From NCBI RefSeq assembly GCF_005404815.1, contig NZ_BJDF01000020.1:1-46802 (forward strand): DNA of 46,802 bases. The letters run 5' to 3'. The position numbers and the translations under genes were made by a program. The DNA is from Companilactobacillus huachuanensis (GTDB taxonomy: Bacteria > Bacillota > Bacilli > Lactobacillales > Lactobacillaceae). Below are positions 1-8,149 of this stretch, piece by piece. Below the pieces are notes generated by a model that saw only the letters and a list, made by a program, of their open reading frames with translations, did no database searches and was not told the origin of the DNA. Numbering within the stretch: position 1 is the stretch's first letter; every line of letters starts with the position of its first letter.

Positions 1-99
1 CAATGTAATGAAATAAACACAATCTGCCTAACTCCAGTAACTGAAAATCCCTTGGAATCAGTATTTTAAAAAGTGGCTAACTTGTTCTTGCAATTTGCG
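1..99. repeat. Left copy of a 99-bp perfect terminal inverted repeat, probable end of a multi-copy element
   Basis: Bases 1-99 are the exact reverse complement of 46704-46802, and identity stops at base 100. On the plus strand frame 1 is open from base 1 to a TAA at 67-69 and ends in LTPVTENPLESVF, which could be the C-terminus of a transposase. This is followed by GTGGCTAACTTGTTCTTGCA, which could be the element end. The family cannot be named from 22 residues. That both ends of the window stop in it suggests an assembly break at a repeated insertion sequence (inference). Confidence 0.75.
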
Positions 100-238
100 A
101 TTAAATTATGTCTAGAGTTTTCACGACAAATAGTTACTATAAATTTTTCTTTTTTTAACTCTCGCATCTTAAGTAAAAGATTAAACTAACGCGTTATGCC
201 AATTAACAATCTATTCTTAAAAATGACTTCAATAATAA
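100..238. other. Intergenic, nothing recognised
   Basis: AT-rich stretch without an open frame that has a ribosome binding site. It ends in the 8-bp target duplication AATAATAA (231-238) of the following mobile element. Confidence 0.5.
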
Positions 239-559
239 CTGAAGGTTGAAAGTTGAAAAATTAATCTAACGATTGCTATTACTGGCCTAGAGATAATTTA
301 TTTAAACAATCAGAAATCTTCATTTTATTGTTCCGGCTATTAAAAAAATAAACTAGTTGGAAGAGCTGAGAGTATTCATTTGCAGCGAAAGTGGCGTTAT
401 TGCTTTAGCAATTACACCACCGGGCGCGTTGAAGACTCGCGGTTTTTGCGAGGGTTCAACCGAGGTCCGAGACCGCTCTTTGGATCGGGCCGTTCCGCGC
501 AGCATATGAATACTCTCAGCTCTGGAAACGGCATACCTAACTAAACTTTCAACCTTTAG
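239..559 (-). mobile_element. MITE-like structured element, copy A (321 bp)
   Basis: The element runs from CTGAAGGTTGAAAGTT to AACTTTCAACCTTTAG, which are near-perfect terminal inverted repeats. It is flanked by an exact 8-bp direct repeat AATAATAA (231-238 and 560-567). Inside, GAGCTGAGAGTATTC (363-377) pairs with GAATACTCTCAGCTC (508-522) and closes a GC-rich core with two further hairpins. The minus strand is given because there the closing stem is followed by a T-rich run and one helix position becomes a G-U wobble rather than C-A. No transposase is encoded, so it would need one in trans (inference). Confidence 0.85.
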
Positions 560-724
560 AATAATAAATAAAAAATGCAATTAAATATAACTTGAAATGA
601 ATTCTAGGCATGGTGCTAGTTGATAATTAATTATAAATATTCGTTTCAATTATATTTTCAAAATTAAAGTTTAGAACAGGTTGGATATAAAAACAATTGA
701 AAATATTTTTATTCAATTAGGAAC

Positions 725-795
725 GATTAACTAGTCGGAAAAGCTAGAAAATATTTGTGTGCCGTGGAATTGAATATTTTCCAGCTCTGTAGACG
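725..795 (-). repeat. Decayed relative of the structured element, hairpin downstream of the lysozyme gene
   Basis: The stretch CTAGTCGGAAAAGCTAG...CCAGCTCTGTAGACGGAA resembles the flanks of the closing stem of the full elements (CTAGTTGGAAGAGCTGAG...CAGCTCTGGAAACGG). The GC-rich core is gone and the stem sequence is different: AGCTAGAAAATATT (742-755) pairs with AATATTTTCCAGCT (773-786) with one mismatch. On the minus strand the hairpin is followed by TTTTCC. It sits directly after the lysozyme stop and probably acts as its terminator. Confidence 0.55.
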
Positions 796-798
796 GAA

Positions 799-2079
799 TT
801 AGATAATATAACTACCGGCAACCCACTCATTTGTAGCGACACGATAATATGTCACCCCATCAACAACTTTTGTTTGATCTGTTTGCCACGAAGTGTTATT
901 TCCTAAAGCACGGTTAGTAACAACTTTCATAGTTCCATCATCCTGCAAGGCCATCAATTGAACAAAATTAGAATTGCTATTATTCACTTTGATAACACTC
1001 ATGCTACTAGTTGAACTTCCTTGACTGGCACTTGAATTATTATCTTTTAAGTATTGAGCAGCGACCCACTCATTAGTAGCAACTCGATAATATGTCACTC
1101 CATCAACAGTCTCGGTTTTGTCAGTTTGCCAAGCAGAATTATTACTCAACGCACGACTACTCAATGTTTGAACCGTACTGCCATCACTACTGATTGAAAC
1201 TAATGGTACAAAACTACCAGAAGCATTGTTCACATTGATAACTGATGTTCCACTAACGACGGTTGAACTCGTTGAAGAACTAGATGATGAACTGGAAGAA
1301 GAAGAGCTACTTGTAGAAGTTGAACCACTATTGGTTGAACTTGAACCACTTGTAGTTGTTGAACCAGTTGTAGTTGTTGAACCAGTTGGTGACTGATAAC
1401 TTGTAAAGAAACTATCATATAATTCAGAAACATCAAAGTTTCCATAACTACCACTAAAGGTATATGTACTTGACCATTGCCAGCCATGATTTGAAGTATA
1501 CCAATCTTGGTCAGTTGGATCATATGGATATGAAGCAATCCAGCCTTGACTGACGCTCATAACTGAACCGACCCAAGAACCCATCGTGTAAATTGTTGAA
1601 CGATAACCGTACTTGGCTACTTCATTCATAAATGCTGCGTTATCAGCGTCATTTTGTGATTCAGAGCTAGCACTCTGTTCAGAACTTTCAACATCGGCTA
1701 CTAAAACAGCTCCACTAGGAAGGCCATCAGCTTGAGCTGTTTGTGCTGCATAATCAGCCTCGGCAATCGCTCCACTGACAGAGCTGTAATGCGCATAATG
1801 ATAACCACTAATGTACATTCCAGCCGCCTGAGCAGTAGAAATGTTATTAGCGGCAGTACTATCTTTATACGAAGTACCTTCACTGATCTTCGTTACTACC
1901 GCTTTGACGCCGTAGTTATTGTTCATATCTTGAAAATTAGCAACGGTCATATCACCATTGTAATTCGACACATCAACCATATCGCTTCGGGCTGCATCAA
2001 CCGTTGTAGCACCAAAGAATACAATCAACAAAGACATGAATGTAGTCAAAGCTACAATAAATCTTCTCTTCAAAACCAT
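799..2079 (-). CDS. Secreted GH25 lysozyme with two C-terminal SLAP domains
   Basis: Predicted 1,4-beta-N-acetylmuramidase that cuts peptidoglycan at or outside the cell surface. The start at 2079 (MVLKRRF) is chosen over an in-frame start 33 bases upstream because AAAGGGAGAGGG lies just before it and a clean signal peptide (about residues 1-29, ending VDA) follows. The GH25 domain spans about 33-235, with DVSNYNG (D36) and the catalytic D-V-E at 129-131. A Ser/Thr-rich linker of about 45 residues follows. Two roughly 65-residue SLAP-type repeats come last, each with YYRVATNEWVA, and should bind the wall. Likely roles are autolysis or wall remodelling. The same repeat occurs in the protein at 33909-34421. 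Family assignment is firm; the physiological role is inferred. Confidence 0.93.
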   Translation of the reverse strand: MVLKRRFIVALTTFMSLLIVFFGATTVDAARSDMVDVSNYNGDMTVANFQDMNNNYGVKAVVTKISEGTSYKDSTAANNISTAQAAGMYISGYHYAHYSSVSGAIAEADYAAQTAQADGLPSGAVLVADVESSEQSASSESQNDADNAAFMNEVAKYGYRSTIYTMGSWVGSVMSVSQGWIASYPYDPTDQDWYTSNHGWQWSSTYTFSGSYGNFDVSELYDSFFTSYQSPTGSTTTTGSTTTSGSSSTNSGSTSTSSSSSSSSSSSSSTSSTVVSGTSVINVNNASGSFVPLVSISSDGSTVQTLSSRALSNNSAWQTDKTETVDGVTYYRVATNEWVAAQYLKDNNSSASQGSSTSSMSVIKVNNSNSNFVQLMALQDDGTMKVVTNRALGNNTSWQTDQTKVVDGVTYYRVATNEWVAGSYII

Positions 2080-2238
2080 AAATCCCTCTCCCTTTTGTTG
2101 CCTTAACAACACATAAAAGTATAGGACTATCCTTTGGATAATAAGTCAAAGTCACACACCTGTATAAAAACAGTAATGGTTATGTTATTAAAATGTAACT
2201 AAATAGTAAAAATATAATCTATTAATTAATAAAATAAA

Positions 2239-2280
2239 CAAGGAATGAATTCATAATTACGAATTCATTCCTTGTTTTTA
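2239..2280 (-). terminator. Rho-independent terminator downstream of gap
   Basis: CAAGGAATGAATTC (2239-2252) pairs perfectly with GAATTCATTCCTTG (2261-2274). T-rich sequence lies on both sides, so it may work in both directions. On the minus strand it follows gap and precedes the lysozyme promoter region. Confidence 0.8.
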
Positions 2281-2297
2281 TAACATTTTTGCTCTTC

Positions 2298-2338
2298 CAC
2301 TGATTAGTTTCATTAGAGAACTAATGAACAAATCGGTC
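2298..2338. repeat. Imperfect hairpin in the gap 3' region
   Basis: GATTAGTTTCATTAG and CTAATGAACAAATC form a roughly 14-bp imperfect stem between the gap stop and its terminator. It has no U-run. It may stabilise the 3' end of the mRNA (inference). Confidence 0.4.
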
Positions 2339-2375
2339 GGAAAAATCGAGACAAAACATCTAAAGAAAACTTCTA

Positions 2376-3404
2376 TTAATCTAGGCTTGCATACTTCTCA
2401 AGTGAACGAATCATTTGGGCTGTGAAACCAGATTCATTATCATACCAAGCAACTGTCTTTACAACTTGACTGTCCCCTGTACCTACGATCTGCGTTTGTG
2501 TTGGGTCAAAAATTGAACCATAACTTGTTCCGATTACATCTGATGAAACAATTTCATCATCGTTGAAACCAAATGATTCTGAATTCTCGGTATATTTCTT
2601 AACAGCAGCATTAACTTCATCAACAGTTACATCTTTATCAAGTGTTGTTACTAATTCAGTAACTGATCCTGAAATTACGGGAACACGTTGAGCATGTCCA
2701 TCCAATTTACCTTTCAAATCAGGAATTACTAGTCCTAAGGCTTTGGCAGCTCCAGTTGAATGAGGAATAATATTTTGAGCAGCGGCACGAGCAGCACGAA
2801 CATTTCCATTACGTTCTGGACCATCTTGTAACATTTGGGTTGCTGTGTAAGCATGAATAGTTGTCATTGAACCAGCTTTGATACCAAATTCTTTATTCAC
2901 CGCATTGGCCAAAAGTGCAATACAGTTGGTCGTACATGAGCCGACTGAAGCAATGTGAACATCATTTGTCAAAATATCTTCATTAACACCATAAACGACG
3001 GTTGGCATTTGACCTGATGGAGCTGAAATCAAAACTCTTTTGGCACCAGCATCAAGATGGGCTTGAGCTTTTTCTGTTGACGTATAGAAACCAGTACATT
3101 CAAGGACGATGTCAACACCGTCATTATTTACCCATTTCAAATCTTGAGCTCGCTTTTCAGCATAAACAGGAATTCTCTTACCATCGACGACAATTGCATC
3201 ATCTTCATTAGTGATTGAATCAATCTTAAAGTTGCCATGACCAGTATCATATTTTAACAAGTGGGCCAACATATGTGGTGATGTCAAATCGTTGATTGCG
3301 ACGACTTCAAGGTCAGTTTTACCTTGATCACGTAAAGTTGCAATTCTTCTAAATGCTAAACGTCCAATTCTACCAAATCCGTTAATACCAATTTTTGTTG
3401 TCAT
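2376..3404 (-). CDS. gap: Glyceraldehyde-3-phosphate dehydrogenase (type I, NAD-dependent)
   Basis: Cytosolic glycolytic enzyme that converts glyceraldehyde-3-phosphate, NAD and phosphate to 1,3-bisphosphoglycerate. It is full length at 342 residues. The N-terminal Rossmann motif is INGFGRIGR. The catalytic cysteine C157 lies in SVGSCTTNC and the partner H184 in TIHAYT. The C-terminal WYDNESGFT motif is intact. The ATG follows an ideal AGGAGG. It is not in a cggR-gap-pgk-tpi-eno operon. It stands alone, divergent from a LysR regulator with about 127 bases between the starts, and has its own terminator. A second gap copy elsewhere in the genome is therefore possible. Confidence 0.97.
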   Translation of the reverse strand: MTTKIGINGFGRIGRLAFRRIATLRDQGKTDLEVVAINDLTSPHMLAHLLKYDTGHGNFKIDSITNEDDAIVVDGKRIPVYAEKRAQDLKWVNNDGVDIVLECTGFYTSTEKAQAHLDAGAKRVLISAPSGQMPTVVYGVNEDILTNDVHIASVGSCTTNCIALLANAVNKEFGIKAGSMTTIHAYTATQMLQDGPERNGNVRAARAAAQNIIPHSTGAAKALGLVIPDLKGKLDGHAQRVPVISGSVTELVTTLDKDVTVDEVNAAVKKYTENSESFGFNDDEIVSSDVIGTSYGSIFDPTQTQIVGTGDSQVVKTVAWYDNESGFTAQMIRSLEKYASLD

Positions 3405-3531
3405 AATATTTCCTCCTGTGATTTTCTCTTTCTCTTAACTTACAAACACAGTATAAGGTCAATTTGATATATAATAAACTACGAGAATACGAATGCAGCT
3501 ATATCAAATAATGATACCAGGAGAAATAAAT

Positions 3532-4407
3532 ATGAATATTGATACCTTCAAAATGATTATCGCCATTGTTCAAACTGGTAGTATCTCTGGTGCCGCGCAG
3601 CAACTGGGCTATGCTCAATCAAATATTTCAGCCCGAGTTCATCAACTAGAAACTGAGTTACGAACAACTATCTTTTATCGAACTAATCGTGGCGTTATCT
3701 TAACTGACGCCGGTAAAAAATTTTATAATCGTGCTAGCAATATCGTTGACTTAACTGAGGACACCATTAATCAAATGAAGCATCCCACTAAGGTCGAAGG
3801 TAATTTGCGTATCGGGACATTGCAATCGGCCTCGGAAACTTTTCTACCACCTATTTTGACCAAATATTATCATAAATTCCCTAAAGTTCGTCTAGCAATC
3901 AAAACCGGAAATCCCATAGACAATGTCCAACAAGTCCTTGATTATGAAATAGATGGCGCAATTGTTGGTGAGAACATTGACAAGCGCGATTTAATCTCAA
4001 TTCCATTAGTGACCGAAGAGCTGTGCCTGATATCGGCTAGTCCGAAAACTCCTGACTTAAAAACGGCTTCATTTCTAGTGTTCACAGTTGGTTGTGTTTA
4101 TCGAAAAACTACCGAAGACTGGCTACATTCACAAAATCTTAATCTGCATCATCCAATCGAATTCAATTATTTGGATGCAATTATGGCAAGTGTCTGTGCT
4201 GGTCTGGGTATCAGTATCGTTCCTAAAGAAATTGCGCAATCATACGTTGATCGAAAACTACTATATATGACCGAATTACCAAAAGAATTTTCTTCAGTTC
4301 AACTAGATTTTATTTATCGAAAAGATCACTTTGTTAATCGTCCATTTGAAGAATTTATCAAGATGTTAAAAAATCACTCGGACAGTCAACAGCTCATTTT
4401 ACAATAA
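3532..4407 (+). CDS. LysR-family transcriptional regulator
   Basis: The start at 3532 is preceded by CAGGAGAAATAAAT, a good ribosome binding site. An in-frame start 39 bases upstream lacks one. Residues 1-60 form the winged helix-turn-helix (GSISGAAQQLGYAQSNISARV), followed by a linker helix and a periplasmic-binding-like effector domain from about residue 90 (LRIGTLQS). LysR proteins usually control the divergent neighbour, here gap, and often themselves from the shared 127-bp intergenic region. The ligand cannot be read from the sequence. It is 291 residues, normal for the family. Confidence 0.92.
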   Translation: MNIDTFKMIIAIVQTGSISGAAQQLGYAQSNISARVHQLETELRTTIFYRTNRGVILTDAGKKFYNRASNIVDLTEDTINQMKHPTKVEGNLRIGTLQSASETFLPPILTKYYHKFPKVRLAIKTGNPIDNVQQVLDYEIDGAIVGENIDKRDLISIPLVTEELCLISASPKTPDLKTASFLVFTVGCVYRKTTEDWLHSQNLNLHHPIEFNYLDAIMASVCAGLGISIVPKEIAQSYVDRKLLYMTELPKEFSSVQLDFIYRKDHFVNRPFEEFIKMLKNHSDSQQLILQ

Positions 4408-4429
4408 GTATATTTGTATACAAACATAC

Positions 4430-4488
4430 GTGCATATATGCATACAAACACACATGCATACATACATACATACATGCATGCATGCATT
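4430..4488. repeat. Alternating purine-pyrimidine microsatellite, (CATA)4(CATG)3 core
   Basis: Downstream of the LysR gene, 4457-4484 reads four CATA units then three CATG units. It is preceded by related ATACGTGCATATATGCATAC sequence. The run is almost entirely alternating purine-pyrimidine and contains self-complementary ATGCATGCAT, so it could form cruciform or Z-like DNA. Tandem tetranucleotides this long are uncommon in bacteria. No gene lies in 4408-4636; a possible -10 TATAAT for the next gene is at 4589-4594. Confidence 0.8.
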
Positions 4489-4636
4489 ATCCTTAGTTAG
4501 ATAGAGTCAACCAAGCATCAACGACCATCCTCAATAACCTTTTAAAAATTCTCGAGTCTTTTTACCCAAAAAAAATTTAATTTAACGTTATAATCTACTT
4601 GGCATTATAATACTTACCCAAAGAAGGTAGCATTTT

Positions 4637-5497
4637 ATGCGTAGAGATAATAAGCGTAATAAAATTAAAAAGTATCCAGTTGTAATTATTATAGTTTTAC
4701 TTTTATTAGGAACTTTTTCATTACTGTGGACTAAAAAAAATGCGGCCAATGCCTCAAAAAATACGGATACTACGATGACTCCTATTATTATGATTCCTGG
4801 TAGTGGTGCCGACAACAATGCTCTCGATGGTTTAATTTCGGCGGTGGATCAAAGATACAAAGAGAATCACAGTGTCCTCAAAGTGACAGTTAATACCGAT
4901 AACTCCTTGACCTACAGTGGCCGTATTCAGCCCAAGGACAAACATCCTTACATTGTTGTTGGCTTTGAAAATAGTCAGGATGGTTTCGAAAATATTAAGA
5001 AACAAGCCAAATGGTTTAATATTGCCTTCCACGATTTACAAAGGAAGTATCATTTCAAAACCTTCAACGCCTTCGGCCATTCAAATGGTAGTTTAATTTG
5101 GACATATTTTCTTGAAGACGACTTCAACCAGACAAATACCAAAATTAATCATTTAATGACTATCGGCGCCCCCTTCAATCTTGAGGAAACTAAATCTAGC
5201 GACCACACGGAAATGCTCGACCAACTTATTGATGGCAGAAAAAATTTACCGAAAAATTTGAGTTACTATTCAATCGCTGGAACTAAACAGTATGCTAATG
5301 ACGGTATCGTGCCACTAAGCAGTGTGGACTCCGGAAAGTACATCTATCAGGATCAAATTAAACACTACATGTTTATTACACTTACAGGTACCAATGCAGA
5401 ACACTCGGACATGCTAACCAATCCTCAATTCATTACTCTATTCCACCAATTCATTAGTAAAGTACCAGCCAAGGTCAATAAACCGGTCAAAAAGTAA
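4637..5497 (+). CDS. Membrane-anchored alpha/beta hydrolase, DUF915 family
   Basis: 286 residues. A basic N-terminus and one hydrophobic segment (about 14-31) form a signal anchor. The alpha/beta-hydrolase domain starts at about residue 48 (PIIMIPGSG). The nucleophile elbow is GHSNGS with S149, an Asp lies in NDGIVPLSS and a His in EHSDML. These features fit the DUF915 hydrolases common in lactobacilli, whose substrate is unknown. It probably faces the outside. GAAGG precedes the ATG by about 9 bases. It has its own promoter region and terminator and is monocistronic. Confidence 0.85.
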   Translation: MRRDNKRNKIKKYPVVIIIVLLLLGTFSLLWTKKNAANASKNTDTTMTPIIMIPGSGADNNALDGLISAVDQRYKENHSVLKVTVNTDNSLTYSGRIQPKDKHPYIVVGFENSQDGFENIKKQAKWFNIAFHDLQRKYHFKTFNAFGHSNGSLIWTYFLEDDFNQTNTKINHLMTIGAPFNLEETKSSDHTEMLDQLIDGRKNLPKNLSYYSIAGTKQYANDGIVPLSSVDSGKYIYQDQIKHYMFITLTGTNAEHSDMLTNPQFITLFHQFISKVPAKVNKPVKK

Positions 5498-5517
5498 ATT
5501 CATACATGTAAAATCAA

Positions 5518-5558
5518 AAAACTGAAGTAATCCTAAATTTGGATTACTTCAGTTTTTT
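5518..5558 (+). terminator. Rho-independent terminator of the DUF915 gene
   Basis: AAACTGAAGTAATCC pairs with GGATTACTTCAGTTT across an 8-base loop and is followed by a run of T. Confidence 0.9.
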
Positions 5559-5569
5559 ATAGATTCTAA

Positions 5570-5890
5570 CTTCAGGTTGAAAGGTGAAAAATCAATCTAA
5601 CGATTGCTATTACAGGCCTAAAGCTAATTTATTTAAACAAATCAAAAGTCTTCATTTTATTGTTCCTGTCATAAAAAAAATTAGTTGGAAGAGCTGAGAG
5701 TATTTATTTGCAGCGAAAGTGACGTTAGTGCTTTAAATTACACCACCGGGCGTGTTGAAGACTCGCGGGTTTTTCGAGGTTTCAACCGAGGTTCGAGACC
5801 GCTCCTTGGCTCGGGCCCTTCCGCGCGGCAATTGAATACTCTCAGCTCTGGAAACGGCGCAGCATACTTAAATAAGCTTTCAACCTTTAG
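5570..5890 (-). mobile_element. MITE-like structured element, copy B (321 bp)
   Basis: Exactly the length of copies A and D, running from CTTCAGGTTGAAAG to CTTTCAACCTTTAG. ATTCTAA is directly repeated at 5563-5569 and 5891-5897. The closing stem lies at 5691-5705 and 5834-5848. This copy is decaying: the small inner hairpin has lost its pairing (TTAGTGCTTTAAATTACACC) and the closing stem has a changed base. It sits between two convergent genes. Confidence 0.8.
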
Positions 5891-5926
5891 ATTCTAATTA
5901 AAGAAATTATACGGAAACAGACCCAC

Positions 5927-6736
5927 TTAAAATTCATTCTTAAAGAAATGTTCCAAAAATCTTGATAGACCATCATTGTCGTTCGTGTTGGTTTCATAAT
6001 TAGCTTGTTTCTTAACTTCAGGAAGAGCATTGCCCATAGCAACTGAATATTTAGCCTCTTTCATCATCCCAAGATCATTCATCCCATCGCCAAAAACAAA
6101 AGTATGATCAGCATCAACATGTTGTTCTAATTGAATTCTCTTAACGGCCGTACCTTTATCAATCTTCAGTGGAATCATTTCAATATTATCAACTCCAGAA
6201 GATGACAAGTGCAACAATTTACTTTCAGCCAATTGATCACGAGCCTTATCCAATTCTGCTATATTACCACGGCTTAAAACAACCCCATTGGTTATTTCGG
6301 ATTCAACTTCTTTTAATTCATCCAAATTTTGAATTTCTTTATACCCAAAGGCATTATCAAAATTACCAGCGTTCTGCGCAATAAAGTGCGGAATTTTTTC
6401 CGTAAAATATGCTTTTTTAGATGTAAATAACATCATTGGCAATTTATCAACCTGCGTAACTTGATATGCTAATTCAACTGCCTCATTTCCCAAATGTGTA
6501 ATTTCTTGACCAGCAGGCCCATCAAAAACTGCCCCATTTGAGGTAATCATGTGGACATCTGGATTCAAACGGTCTTGAGTAATCTTAGCCAATTCATACA
6601 TCCGACCAGTAGCGATATAAAACATCACGTCATGCTTTTGTAGGCGTTCGATCGTACTCTTTGTCCGTACAGAAATATGCTTGTGATCAGCTAAAAGTGT
6701 TCCATCAAGATCCATAAATACTAAATATTTTGGCAT
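5927..6736 (-). CDS. Cof-type HAD-IIB sugar-phosphate phosphatase
   Basis: Soluble phosphatase of the Cof/HAD-IIB class, 269 residues from the start at 6736. That start has GAGG at a workable distance, while an ATG nine bases upstream sits too close to it. The nucleophile motif is VFMDLDGTLL (D9, D11), motif II is IATGR, and the C-terminal metal-binding motif is VFGDGMNDLGMM. Members dephosphorylate sugar phosphates, pyridoxal phosphate or flavin precursors; which one cannot be told here. Its 3' end is about 36 bases from mobile element copy B. Confidence 0.9.
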   Translation of the reverse strand: MPKYLVFMDLDGTLLADHKHISVRTKSTIERLQKHDVMFYIATGRMYELAKITQDRLNPDVHMITSNGAVFDGPAGQEITHLGNEAVELAYQVTQVDKLPMMLFTSKKAYFTEKIPHFIAQNAGNFDNAFGYKEIQNLDELKEVESEITNGVVLSRGNIAELDKARDQLAESKLLHLSSSGVDNIEMIPLKIDKGTAVKRIQLEQHVDADHTFVFGDGMNDLGMMKEAKYSVAMGNALPEVKKQANYETNTNDNDGLSRFLEHFFKNEF

Positions 6737-6878
6737 TGCTATCATCCTCGTGTTAATAAAATAATTATCTACTCTATTGTAGCAAATTATTGAAACCGTT
6801 TACTGCTTTCAGACCAATTAATCGCAGAAGTACGATATACTTAACTTACAAGCAATTTAATAAAGGAGCTACTACATT

Positions 6879-7298
6879 ATGGTTGATATTGTAACTAAAC
6901 TTAATGCGACTGACTGTTTTGATTATTTTGTTAACAATTTTGATTCACTTTACAAAAACGAGTCAACTTATTGTGCCAATCCCACGCTTGACCCCGAAAT
7001 AAATAACCAAAACCTCTACGCGAATATGATGAACCTTTTCGGTAATATCATTCTTGAACAACCGGAGTTTTCACAATTTGAAGTGCGTTTTGCTCGAGGT
7101 GATGAGTCCTCAGAAGATTTTATCATTGTGACATTTGTGGACCCAGACGATTCTTCTGAAGTATCACTGGAAGTTAATCGTAACGATACGCCAGAATATA
7201 TCGAAGAAACATTTAGACATGGACGGCAAACACTACGAACCACCTACGCTTCAGAGGTATTTGAAATCAAGAATATTAATCACAAATCTAAAGATTGA
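6879..7298 (+). CDS. Small unknown protein whose last codons come from a mobile element
   Basis: I do not recognise the family. The 139-residue protein is acidic, soluble and without a signal peptide or membrane segment. AAAGGAGC lies about 11 bases before the ATG at 6879. The middle (about 58-105) looks like alternating strands (FEVRFARGDES, DFIIVTFVDPDDS, VSLEVNRN). Structured element C starts at 7288, so the last three codons and the stop (K-D-stop and part of the preceding Ser codon) lie in the element's terminal repeat. The original C-terminus was therefore replaced or shifted. Whether the uninterrupted gene was longer cannot be seen. Confidence 0.7.
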   Translation: MVDIVTKLNATDCFDYFVNNFDSLYKNESTYCANPTLDPEINNQNLYANMMNLFGNIILEQPEFSQFEVRFARGDESSEDFIIVTFVDPDDSSEVSLEVNRNDTPEYIEETFRHGRQTLRTTYASEVFEIKNINHKSKD

Positions 7299-7702
7299 AA
7301 GCTAAAGGTTGAAAGTATGTCGTTTCCAGAGCTGAGAGTATTCAATTGCTGCGCGGAACGGCCCGAGCCAGAAAGCGGTCTCGAACCTCGGTTGAAGCCT
7401 CGCAAAACCCGCGAGTCTTCAACACGCCCGGTGGTGTAATTGCTGAAGCAATAACGCCACTTTCGCTGCAAATGAATACTCTCAGCTCTTCCAACTAGTT
7501 TATTTTTTAATGGCAGGAACAAATAAAATGAAAACTGCTGCTTATTTAAATAAATTTGCTTATGCCTGTAAAAACAATGGTTATAGGCCTAGCGCTAATT
7601 TATTTAAATACTAAAAAGTCTTCGTTCTATTACTCCCATCATAAAAAAATGAATACTCTCAGCTCTGGAAACGGCATACTTACTTAAACATTCAACCTTT
7701 AA
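7288..7702. mobile_element. Composite MITE-like element C: full core (plus) joined head-to-head to a core-deleted partner (minus)
   Basis: The 415-bp insertion is flanked by TCACAAAT (7280-7287) and TCACGAAT (7703-7710), a 7/8 duplication. It begins with two tandem 14-bp terminal repeats (7288 CTAAAGATTGAAAG, 7302 CTAAAGGTTGAAAG). A full core follows in plus orientation, with its closing stem at 7329-7343 and 7474-7488. The AT-rich arm meets a second, oppositely oriented arm near 7580-7600. In that second half the core is missing and CATAAAAAAATGAATACTCTCAGCTCTGG runs straight through. No gene lies in 7299-7753. Confidence 0.78.
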
Positions 7703-7712
7703 TCACGAATAA

Positions 7713-7750
7713 AAAAATTGGGATCCTTTCATTAGGATTCCAATTTTTTA
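7713..7750 (-). terminator. Bidirectional terminator downstream of the VOC gene
   Basis: AAAATTGGGATCCT pairs with AGGATTCCAATTTT, with A/T runs on both sides. It ends the maltose transcript on the minus strand. Confidence 0.85.
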
Positions 7751-7753
7751 GTT

Positions 7754-8137
7754 TTAAACTGTTAACTCAATTTGATTACCCTCGGGATCACAGACGACGC
7801 TCTCATAATAGCCATCACCTGTAGTTCTAGGACCACTGAGATGTTTGTAACCAGCAACAGTAATTTTTTCTGATAATTCATCAACTTTTTCTTTTGAACC
7901 AAGTGACATGGCAAGGTGCATATACCCTAATGGATAACCTTGTTCATGATGTTTATTCAAGTCGTCTCTAGTACAAACTTCCAATCTTGCACCATCTGGA
8001 AATGTTAAAAAACGTGATGAGAAAGTTGTTACTGGATTATGGTATTTCTCAGAAGACTTAGCCTCAAAAAAAGTTTCGTAAAATTCAACGGTTCTTTCTA
8101 GATCCCTCACAAATAAACCAACGTGTTCAATCTTCAT
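7754..8137 (-). CDS. VOC-superfamily (glyoxalase-like) protein
   Basis: 127-residue single-domain vicinal oxygen chelate protein. It has paired beta-alpha-beta-beta-beta units beginning MKIEHVGLFVRDLERTVEFYE and ending DPEGNQIELTV. Candidate metal ligands are H5, E55 region (ARLEVC), the His in YMHLAM and E125. It follows the mutarotase by 12 bases, preceded by GAGGGG, so it is the last gene of the maltose transcript. Lactoylglutathione lyase is the usual automatic label, but lactobacilli mostly lack that pathway. A detoxification or other sugar-related role is equally possible. Confidence 0.85.
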   Translation of the reverse strand: MKIEHVGLFVRDLERTVEFYETFFEAKSSEKYHNPVTTFSSRFLTFPDGARLEVCTRDDLNKHHEQGYPLGYMHLAMSLGSKEKVDELSEKITVAGYKHLSGPRTTGDGYYESVVCDPEGNQIELTV

Positions 8138-8149
8138 GCAAAAACCCCT

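Noticed and set aside
353-580. Open frames of 60-80 codons inside the structured elements (also near 5685, 7280, 22929, 29320)
   Set aside because: They lie within inverted-repeat helices, are readable on both strands, differ in frame and length between copies, and lack consistent ribosome binding sites. Base changes follow helix pairing rather than codon positions.
1732-2106. Plus-strand frame opposite the lysozyme gene, and similar antisense frames over mapA, malL, msmK and the TetM-like gene
   Set aside because: They are shadows of strongly supported coding regions, with no ribosome binding sites or recognisable domains.
4430-4488. CRISPR or phage att repeat
   Set aside because: It is a tandem tetranucleotide without spacers, without cas genes and without an integrase nearby.
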